From an uncultured Dehalococcoidia bacterium (lineage in GTDB: Bacteria; Chloroflexota; Dehalococcoidia; Lucifugimonadales; UBA1123): a stretch of 64,000 nucleotides of DNA. The position numbers and the translations under genes were made by a program. The stretch covers positions 434,001 to 498,000 of the forward strand of contig CATOSI010000002.1 of NCBI GenBank assembly GCA_951812505.1, written 5' to 3'. Shown piece after piece: positions 33,309 through 39,825 of the stretch. The notes beneath the pieces were generated by a model. The model made no database searches. It saw nothing but the letters and a program-made list of their open reading frames with translations, and had not been told where the DNA came from. Each line of letters opens with the position of its first letter. Position 1 is the first letter of the stretch.

Positions 33309-34064
33309 TTACATGGCGGTGAATCCGCCGTCCACGACCAGTTCGGCGCCGGTTATGTAGGATGCTTCATCGGACGCGAGGAACAGCACGGCGTAGCCGA
33401 CTTCCTCGACACGCCCAATGCGGCGCATTGGCACCCCCAGGTTGACCATGTTGCTCCGCATATCCGGGTCCCTGGCTGCGCTGGAGGAGCGCATGGGCGG
33501 CATTGCGCCCGGATGCACGGAGTTCACCCTTATTCCATCCTCTGCGTACTGCACAGCGGCGGACTTAGTCACGATGCGTACCGCGCCCTTGGAGGCGTTG
33601 TATCCCATGTGGATGACATTCTGCCCCACTATGCCGCTGATGGACGATATGTTCACGATGGAACCGCCACCCGCGGCCTGCATTTGCGGGATCACGGTTT
33701 TCATTCCCAGGAATACACCCTTGGCGTTGATGTCCATAAAGGTGTCCCATGCCTCAGTGCTCATGGTGTCCGGGTGGTGCGTGCCGCTGATGCCTGCGTT
33801 GTTGACGAGAATGTCCACCTTGCCGTAGCGGGCGAGTGTGGCCTCAAGGGCCTCTTCCCAGTTAGCCTCGCTGGTAACGTCGAGTTTCATGAAGACCGCG
33901 TCGCCGCCGGATTCCGCTATCTCGGCCTCGACCTGCCTGCCTTCCTCTTCCATGACGTCGGCTATGACGACCTTCGCGCCTTCACGCGCGAATATCCTGC
34001 ATTCCTCTGCGCCCATGCCGTTCGCGCCGCCGGTGATGATGGCGACTTTGCCTTCGAGTCTCAT
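33309..34064 (-). CDS. Short-chain dehydrogenase/reductase
   Basis: 251 aa. IITGGANGMGAEECRIFAREGAKVVIADV, NNAGISG, the Ser in NISSISG and YNASKGAV are all present, with SYITGAELVVDGGFTAM at the end. The protein resembles 3-oxoacyl or cyclohexanol-type SDRs in general form; the substrate cannot be stated. The upstream spacer holds repeat element A copy 2, which could carry its promoter. Confidence 0.9.
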   Translation of the reverse strand: MRLEGKVAIITGGANGMGAEECRIFAREGAKVVIADVMEEEGRQVEAEIAESGGDAVFMKLDVTSEANWEEALEATLARYGKVDILVNNAGISGTHHPDTMSTEAWDTFMDINAKGVFLGMKTVIPQMQAAGGGSIVNISSISGIVGQNVIHMGYNASKGAVRIVTKSAAVQYAEDGIRVNSVHPGAMPPMRSSSAARDPDMRSNMVNLGVPMRRIGRVEEVGYAVLFLASDEASYITGAELVVDGGFTAM

Positions 34065-34091
34065 AGTTCACCTCGATCCGATTGATCTGAC

Positions 34092-34306
34092 CATATATAC
34101 TGATTTATAAACTGACAGGTGGTAACTGGTGAGGCAACTGATGGGCAACAGGTGAGAAAGTCACCTGAGTTTGACCTGAGATCGCCTGAGTTTAGCTACA
34201 GGAAATTTTTTCGGGCCTCCTTGTTTTTCATTTATATAATCTCCGATTTATGCCAACAGCAATAGAAATTGTGTTCTTCATGGGTGTATTGTAGCACGGC
34301 GATAGG
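34092..34306. repeat. Intergenic repeat element A, copy 2
   Basis: Collinear with 7706-7960. It contains a perfect CAGGTGA-GAAAG-TCACCTG hairpin, then GACCTGAGATCGCCTGAG, TTTAGCTA, GGGCCT and TATAATCTC. It occupies most of the 280-nt gap before the SDR gene. No ORF. Confidence 0.6.
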
Positions 34307-34346
34307 TGGAGACGGAAGAAACTTTAGCGACATAGCCAACGCTGAT

Positions 34347-35453
34347 TTACACTGAATACTTCTCCACTGCCTCGGGGCTTAGCTCCAGGCCGAGACCGGG
34401 CTTGTCCGGGAATGGGGACCACATGCCGTTCCGGTGTTCGGGGAATTCGGTGTACCAGATCAGGTCGGCCTCGTGGGCCACTTTCAGGTACTCGACGACC
34501 TTGAGGTTGGGAGTCGCACAGCACATGTGCAGATGCACCAGCTGGACCCCGTGGGGCGCTACCGGAAGGTTGAACCCGTGCGCCATGTGCGCGACCTTCA
34601 TCCACTCCGTAATGCCTCCGACGCGGCCCACGTCCGGCTGTACGATGTCGGCCCCGCCCCTGGAGATCAGTTCCTTGAATCCGTACTTGGTGTACTCGTG
34701 CTCGCCTGTCGCAACCGGTATCGTTGTGGAGGCCGCGATTCTGGCCATCCCGTCTATATCGTCCGCTATCAGCGGCTCCTCGAACCAGCCTATCCTGTAC
34801 TGCTCGAACTCCCTGGCCATGTAGATAGCCTGTTTGGGGTGATAGCCATTGTTGGCGTCAATGTAGATGTCAACATCGTCGCCCAGCGCCTTTCGGACGG
34901 CGGCGACTCGTTCGATGTCCTCGCGCTCGGACTGGCCGAAGTCCTTGCCGACCTTGATCTTGACGCGGTTGATGCCCTGTTCCACCCACTCGGCGGTCTC
35001 GGCGATCAGTTCGTCAACGGTAAAGTTGGTCCATCCGCCGGAGCCGTAGATCGGCACAGTCTCCTGGAATGGCCCCAGCAGTTTGTAGAGCGGCAGACCC
35101 AGCGCCTTCGCCTTCAGGTCCCAGAGGCAGATGTCCACGGCTGACAGCGCGCAGAAGGCAATGCCCTTGCGTCCATAACCCCGAACTCGCCAGAACATAT
35201 CGTTCCAGAGCTTTTCGATGTTGAACGGGTCCTGTCCGACCAGAAGGTCCTTGAGTCCATGCTCGATGACTTCCCTGACACCCGGGCTGGACTGGCCCAG
35301 TCCGAATCCCTCGACGCCCTCGTCAGTGTGGATGTGGACGAAGAGCTGGGACCGTCCCCCCGAACCTGGCTTCGGGGGCGGAATCGTGGCGTCCTGGATT
35401 GGCGCGGCGTGGGGGTAACTGAGGACCGTGGTAGTTACGTCGGTGATTCGCAT
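34347..35453 (-). CDS. Enolase-superfamily enzyme (mandelate racemase/muconate lactonising type)
   Basis: 368 aa. Catalytic KxK is Lys165/Lys167 (RVKIKVG). Metal ligands are Asp199 (YIDANNG), Glu225 (WFEEP) and Glu251 (ATGEHE). A His301 (PVAPHG) follows, so it looks like the MR subgroup that abstracts a proton alpha to a carboxylate, as in sugar-acid dehydratases. SAVDICLWDLKAKALGLPLYKLLG is the usual capping-domain signature. The substrate (aldonate or similar) is inferred only at subgroup level. Monocistronic with AGGAG upstream. Confidence 0.92.
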   Translation of the reverse strand: MRITDVTTTVLSYPHAAPIQDATIPPPKPGSGGRSQLFVHIHTDEGVEGFGLGQSSPGVREVIEHGLKDLLVGQDPFNIEKLWNDMFWRVRGYGRKGIAFCALSAVDICLWDLKAKALGLPLYKLLGPFQETVPIYGSGGWTNFTVDELIAETAEWVEQGINRVKIKVGKDFGQSEREDIERVAAVRKALGDDVDIYIDANNGYHPKQAIYMAREFEQYRIGWFEEPLIADDIDGMARIAASTTIPVATGEHEYTKYGFKELISRGGADIVQPDVGRVGGITEWMKVAHMAHGFNLPVAPHGVQLVHLHMCCATPNLKVVEYLKVAHEADLIWYTEFPEHRNGMWSPFPDKPGLGLELSPEAVEKYSV

Positions 35454-35841
35454 CTATTGTGGTCTCCTGGCGGTGAAGATGAAGTCGCGCTTGCTGTCCG
35501 ACGATTTGCATTGATATGGGTTCCAATTTCGTTGTGTATCGTAGGCGGTGTTCAGGGTAAACGCAACTGGTGTGTAACTTGCGACGCTGTCCGCCACGCG
35601 CATCGGGCGAAATGAGTTTCCAGCGCGCCAGTCTGCTAGAAGTTAGGCGTGAAAGTATAAGAAATGTATAAAATCGCCTCAAAACACCTTTAACTATTGG
35701 CATGTTTGTGCGTATGGTCACCTCAAATAGCTAAGGGCAGTTGTCTTGCTTTAACCCGGTAGATATGCGGTTTCATCCGGCAGCCCTTTATGGGCGTCAC
35801 AGATCGGAATGAAGCCACGCGACAGGAGGAGGGACCTGATC
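35454..35841. other. Intergenic region
   Basis: 388 nt without a gene. An AT-rich stretch near 35650-35700 could hold a promoter. GTTTCATCCGGCAGCC and GGAATGAAGCCACGC (about 35770-35820) look structured, but I cannot match them to a known riboswitch class. AGGAGG at 35823-35830 serves the short ORF that follows. Confidence 0.35.
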
Positions 35842-35949
35842 ATGTTGGCGTCTGAGTACAGAACGACCCGGAAGATCGCATTGTGGATTACTGCCACTGT
35901 CTTTGCTCTCGCGACGCTGACGGCGGCGGCGGTGGTACTGCTGAGTTGA
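35842..35949 (+). CDS. Predicted 35-aa single-pass membrane peptide
   Basis: ATG at 35842 to TGA at 35949. The peptide begins MLASEYRTTRKIALWITATV and continues with a hydrophobic run (FALATLTAAAVVLLS), one likely membrane helix with a basic N-terminal side. AGGAGGAGGG lies about 12 nt upstream. Too short for homology; the ribosome site and helix make it plausible. It is convergent to the selenoprotein gene. Confidence 0.4.
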   Translation: MLASEYRTTRKIALWITATVFALATLTAAAVVLLS

Positions 35950-35995
35950 ATCGCGTCTCAACTCCATGCGAGCGATGTAGAGGTTTCTCAGCCCA

Positions 35996-36691
35996 TTAGT
36001 TGGCGGTGATGTCGTCGAAAAGCGCGGTCCAGGTTTCGTAGTCGCCTCTGCCCGTTCCGAAGCGATGGGTTATCGTGCCATCGCCGCTGATCGCTATCTT
36101 GGATGCCTGTCTGTTGATGTTCAGCGCCTCCAACATGCCGTCGTCGGGGTAGGCGACCGGCCAGGCGAGGCCCTTCTCCTCCTTGTCGGCTTCCAACTGC
36201 TCGATGGTCTCGAAGGGACTCGTGCCGACGATGTAAAACGCGACTCTGTCACTGTAGTCCGTGCCAACCTGTTCCTTGAGGCTCCGCAACTCGGAGCGGC
36301 AGGTTGGTCAGAAGGTGGCGTGGAAATACAGGAACACCGGCTTTCCCTCGTTGGTAAGGCCTGAAGACGTAACTTTGGAGCCGTCCAGCAAGCTCATTCC
36401 GAATTCGGGCGCGCTCATGCCCACCTCGTAGCCGACATCCACTGTCTGGGCTTGCGAGGCAGCATCTACGGTGGGAGCGACGTCTGTTTTGGCTTGCGGG
36501 GCGCTGTCGGCGACCGGGGCGGCAATCTGCACCTGAGTTGTAGCAGACTGCGCTTGAGTTGGGACGACCTGCGCCTGGGTTGCGCCAGTGTTTTCAGCTT
36601 CCTGGGAGGCCGGCGCTGAGCCGCATCCGACAAGGACGGCCGCTGTCGCGCATAGAGCCAGCAGTAGGAGCAGTGAAGTCTTGATATTCAT
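35996..36691 (-). CDS. Thioredoxin-like (TlpA-type) lipoprotein with UxxC motif: predicted selenoprotein
   Basis: Read through one UGA (36308-36310) this gives a 231-aa protein. A signal peptide with lipobox LVGC (Cys23) is followed by a Gln/Ala/Thr-rich linker (residues 24-85) and a thioredoxin/peroxiredoxin-like domain. The active site reads FHATF-UGA-PTCRSEL, so UGA stands exactly where the first Cys of CxxC belongs and the second Cys (Cys131) is kept. The frame is unbroken on both sides: PVFLYFHATF before and SLKEQVGTDYSDRVAFYIVG after. A stem-loop that fits bacterial SECIS rules begins right after the UGA. Read as an ordinary stop, the product would be a 127-aa lipoprotein ending at its active site. 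The usual cis-Pro region (INRQASKIAI) lacks Pro. It should sit on the outer face of the cytoplasmic membrane as a redox enzyme. Confidence 0.8.
36264..36307 (-). promoter_or_regulatory. Bacterial SECIS-like element within the coding sequence
   Basis: Starting at the base after UGA on the minus strand, CCAACCUG (36307-36300) pairs perfectly with CAGGUUGG (36271-36264). Inside it, GCUCCG (36297-36292) pairs with CGGAGC (36286-36281) around a 5-nt AGUUG loop. The apical loop begins 16 nt after UGA and has G at its second position, matching the published bacterial SECIS pattern (loop 16-37 nt after UGA, G among the first two loop bases). SelB would bind here to deliver Sec-tRNA. Confidence 0.78.
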
Positions 36692-36788
36692 GTCCGCACC
36701 TCGCAGTGTATTGAGAACGATCCGGCAACAATGCTACTTAGTCAGCATACGGGAAATAGCTCTATATCGCAATTTGTTTGGAACTTCT

Positions 36789-36819
36789 TTGCAGGGCTGT
36801 CGGCCGCGCGTGGTATGAT
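36789..36819 (+). promoter_or_regulatory. Weak candidate promoter for the PfkB-fold gene
   Basis: TTGCAG (36789-36794) and TATGAT (36814-36819) with a 19-nt spacer, about 36 nt before the ATG. The spacing is long, so this is tentative. Confidence 0.3.
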
Positions 36820-36854
36820 GGCCTTTATGCTAATTCGACCGACAGCAGGGAGTT

Positions 36855-37847
36855 ATGAGTAATCTGACCGCGCATGTAAATTCGAGCAGTCAGGCACCCG
36901 GAGGTGTCTCTGACCTGAAGGTCGTCTGCTTCGGGATGATAACGCCCGCAAGGGTGCTGGTGGTTGACGAATTGCCCGAATGGAACTCGGGGGCGCACTG
37001 GGCGGAAGGCGCAGAGTTCGTTTCTGACGACGCGGCTATCGTGTCCGGACTGCTGGCCGGATGGGGATTGGACGCGGAGTTGGTTGGAAGCGCCCTGGGT
37101 GATGACGACGCCGGCCGCAGGGTCGTGGATATGCTCAGGAAGATGGGCGTCAGGGGCCGTTTCCAGCTGAATCAGGATATCGAAACTCCTTTCGAGGTCA
37201 ACATATCCGACTCCAGGGGCGGGAGAACTTACTACTGGAATCGCCGTCCTGAACTGCTGAGAACGCTGGACGACGCGGACCTTTCGGCGCTGGACGGCGC
37301 CAGTATGCTCTACGTGGACTGGTACGACTCGCCACACGTCGAACGCGCCATGTACCGTGCGAATGAACTGGGCGTACCGGTGTTTCTCAACATAGAGCAC
37401 GGTCACCAGGACCCGGAAACGCTCGTGTCGCTCGCTCCTTATGCCACGATATGCCAGGCGGTCACGGACGCATCCCAACTAGGTGACGATGCTGAGCGGG
37501 TAGCGAGACTGCTGGTGGAGAACGGTGTCTCCATAGCTCTGGTTACGCTTGCAGCAGGAGGAGTCGTGGGAATGAAAGACGGCAGGGCCTTTCACGTCCA
37601 GGCGCCGGCGCTGGACGTCGTTGATACGTGCGGCGCGGGAGCGACGTTCTCTGCCGCATATATCGCGAGCCTGTTGAGCGGGAGCGAGTTCGAGCAGTCG
37701 CTCAAGTTCGCGGTTGCCGCGGCCTCGCTGAAGTGCACCGTCGTGGGGCCTACGGCTTTCCCTCAGGCCGAGGTGAACAGGCTTGCGGATGCGCTGTCCT
37801 GCATCCGATGGAAAGGTCCTGAGGGCGAAGAGGTATCACGAGCGTGA
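36855..37847 (+). CDS. PfkB/ribokinase-fold protein with altered catalytic motif
   Basis: 330 aa with AGGGAG before the ATG. The fold is shown by LKVVCFGMITPARVLVVDELPEW, GLLAGWGLDAELVGSALGDDDAGRRVVDML, and VSIALVTLAAGGVVGM before the C-terminal signature. That signature reads DTCGAGATFSAAY: the GAGD catalytic-base Asp is Ala263. The anion-hole GAG is kept. In the family this Asp deprotonates the hydroxyl to be phosphorylated, so the protein may be an inactive binder, or another residue substitutes. Convergent to the third importer operon, with a 6-nt gap. Confidence 0.85.
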   Translation: MSNLTAHVNSSSQAPGGVSDLKVVCFGMITPARVLVVDELPEWNSGAHWAEGAEFVSDDAAIVSGLLAGWGLDAELVGSALGDDDAGRRVVDMLRKMGVRGRFQLNQDIETPFEVNISDSRGGRTYYWNRRPELLRTLDDADLSALDGASMLYVDWYDSPHVERAMYRANELGVPVFLNIEHGHQDPETLVSLAPYATICQAVTDASQLGDDAERVARLLVENGVSIALVTLAAGGVVGMKDGRAFHVQAPALDVVDTCGAGATFSAAYIASLLSGSEFEQSLKFAVAAASLKCTVVGPTAFPQAEVNRLADALSCIRWKGPEGEEVSRA

Positions 37848-37853
37848 GGATGC

Positions 37854-38747
37854 CTAGCCCGTTCCTCTGAGCCGGGGGTCGAGCAGGTCTCTCATGGCGT
37901 CGCCGAACATGTTGAGGCAGTAGATGACCAGTGTCAGACATGCCCCCGGCCAGAACGCGAGCCACGGAGCGACCTCCATGAACTGGCGACCTTCCTGGCT
38001 GAGCAGGCCGCCCCAGGTGGGGATCTCGCGCGGAAGTCCGAATCCGAGGAAGCTGATCGAAGCCTCGCTGATTATCACGCCGCCAATCGTGATGCTGAAT
38101 CCGATGATGATGATAGGTACGATATTGGGCACAACGTGCTTGAGGAACGTCCTCCACCTCTCGGTCCCAATCGCCTCAGCAGCCAGGATGTAATCGTTCT
38201 CCTTGATAGCGATCACGGCGCTTCTGAGGACCCGTGATCCGCCCAGTCCGCCGGAAATTCCGAGCACCAGGATCATTTGGATCAGTCCCTGGCCGACGAT
38301 TGACATCAGTGTCAACAGCAGCAACAGGCCCGGGAAGGCGATGTAGGCGTCCACGAACCGCTGGACCGCAAGGTCGAACTTGCCGCCTACGTAGCCCGAA
38401 GTTCCTCCCACCAGGAGCGCGACGGTAATGTCGAGGGCCGTGGCCGACAGACCGACGACAAGGGAGATCCGGGCTCCATAGATGACGCGACTCATCAGGT
38501 CGCGCCCCACATGGTCCGTGCCCATGGGGTGCGCCCAGGACGGTCCCTGCATCCTGTCTATCAGGTTGAGTTCGTAGTGTGGGAAGGGCGCCAGCCAGTC
38601 TGCGAAGATGGCCATTACAATCATCACCAGCGTCACCGCCAGGCCGAACGTACCGAGCGGCTTTTCCCTCACAAGCCTGGAGAGGAAACCGAGGAAACGG
38701 TTCCCTCGACGCTCGAAGTCTGCCACCTCTGTCATACCCTTGATCAT
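37854..38747 (-). CDS. ABC transporter permease, DppC/OppC-like
   Basis: 297 aa. It shows LVREKPLGTFGLAVTLVMIVMAIFADWL, MGTDHVGRDLMSRVIYGARISLVVG, EAA loop YILAAEAIGTERWRTFLKHVVPN and the end LDPRLRGTG. A start at MTEVADF, 4 codons in, is also possible. It is the last gene of the third importer operon. Unlike the first two dppC genes, it has no cassette at its 3' end. Confidence 0.92.
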   Translation of the reverse strand: MIKGMTEVADFERRGNRFLGFLSRLVREKPLGTFGLAVTLVMIVMAIFADWLAPFPHYELNLIDRMQGPSWAHPMGTDHVGRDLMSRVIYGARISLVVGLSATALDITVALLVGGTSGYVGGKFDLAVQRFVDAYIAFPGLLLLLTLMSIVGQGLIQMILVLGISGGLGGSRVLRSAVIAIKENDYILAAEAIGTERWRTFLKHVVPNIVPIIIIGFSITIGGVIISEASISFLGFGLPREIPTWGGLLSQEGRQFMEVAPWLAFWPGACLTLVIYCLNMFGDAMRDLLDPRLRGTG

Positions 38748-38762
38748 CCTAAGATTTCACCT

Positions 38763-39719
38763 CTAGCGATACCGCACTCGTGGGTCGAGGTACGGGTAGA
38801 TCAGATCTATGATCAAGTTGATGAACAGCACAACCGCGCCGAAGAACAGGTTTACTCCCGACACCACCGGGTAGTCTCTGTCCAGGAGCGCGTCGAGAGC
38901 CAGCTGACCCAGTCCCGGAAGGTTGAAGACGTTTTCGATGATGACCGACCCGCCGACCAGCAGGGGAAGTTGTAAGCCGATTCCGGTTATCACCGGGATG
39001 AGGGCGTTCTTGGTCGCGTGGCGTATGATGACCACTCGCCCTTTCAGTCCCTTGGACCACGCCGTTCTGATGTAGTCCTGCCGCAGCACTTCCAGCATCA
39101 TCGTTCGCGTCAGGCGCATAGTTCCGGCGGCCATGCCCGTGCCAAGTATCAGACTGGGGATGAGGGTCCCGTATAAGCTGGCGAGCGGGTCCTCGCTGAA
39201 CGGGACCATTTCCAGGGGAGGTGACCAGCCCCACCAGAGCGCGGGGAATATCATGACGAGTGTAGCAAGCCAGAAGTTGGGGGTCGCCAGACCGAGGACG
39301 GCGAGCGTTCGGCCAATGTAGTCCGAGACCGTATCCTGTCGGACCGCGGAGTAGATGCCCACCGGGAGCGCGATCAGCATTCCGATTACGATTGCCATGA
39401 CGCCGAGCTGGATCGTAACAGGCAGCCTTTCGAGTATCCGCTCCTCGACGCTCCAGGCTCCCATCAGCGAGTCGCCAAATGTGCCCTCCAGCAGCATACC
39501 CCGCATCCACTTCAGGTATTGGATGTATATGGGGACATCGAGTCCTAGCTGCTCCAGGAGGGTTTCGCGGTCCAGGTCCAGGGCCAGATAGTCGGAGCTT
39601 GCGACCATGGCGTCTATGGCGTCGCCCGGTATGAAACGCACCGTCAGAAACACAATCGTGCTCAGGATGAGCATCGTCGGGATAACGAGCAGCAGCCGTC
39701 TGATGATGTAGGCTCTCAC
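38763..39719 (-). CDS. ABC transporter permease, DppB/OppB-like
   Basis: 318 aa. MRAYIIRRLLLVIPTMLILSTIVFL starts the first helix; RFIPGDAIDAMVASSDY is the periplasmic part. The EAA loop is RQDYIRTAWSKGLKGRVVIIRHATKNA and it ends YLDPRVRYR. It lies 15 nt before its DppC partner. It is separated from the substrate-binding protein gene by a strong hairpin at 39757-39783. Confidence 0.92.
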   Translation of the reverse strand: MRAYIIRRLLLVIPTMLILSTIVFLTVRFIPGDAIDAMVASSDYLALDLDRETLLEQLGLDVPIYIQYLKWMRGMLLEGTFGDSLMGAWSVEERILERLPVTIQLGVMAIVIGMLIALPVGIYSAVRQDTVSDYIGRTLAVLGLATPNFWLATLVMIFPALWWGWSPPLEMVPFSEDPLASLYGTLIPSLILGTGMAAGTMRLTRTMMLEVLRQDYIRTAWSKGLKGRVVIIRHATKNALIPVITGIGLQLPLLVGGSVIIENVFNLPGLGQLALDALLDRDYPVVSGVNLFFGAVVLFINLIIDLIYPYLDPRVRYR

Positions 39720-39756
39720 GTGAAGTTCCTGGTGATGGCGCTCTGAAAACCGAATA

Positions 39757-39783
39757 GGGGAGCTGAGAAGGTCTCGGCTCCCC
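39757..39783. promoter_or_regulatory. Strong hairpin between third SBP and its permease
   Basis: On the plus strand GGGGAGC-TGAGA (39757-39768) pairs with TCTCG-GCTCCCC (39772-39783) around AGG: 12 pairs including one T-G wobble. It lies 42 nt after the SBP stop on the minus strand. It is the third case of a stable stem at this junction in the window. Confidence 0.7.
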
Positions 39784-39825
39784 CATTGCTGGCGCTAGAG
39801 GTGGTCGGGTCCTCGAAGGATGACG

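Noticed and set aside
35770..35841. Possible riboswitch before the 35-aa ORF
   Set aside because: Some pairing is visible, but no conserved core of a known class could be matched.
36308..36310. UGA as an ordinary nonsense mutation
   Set aside because: It falls exactly on the expected first Cys, the frame is clean on both sides, and a SECIS-like hairpin follows directly. The mutation idea is kept only as an alternative.
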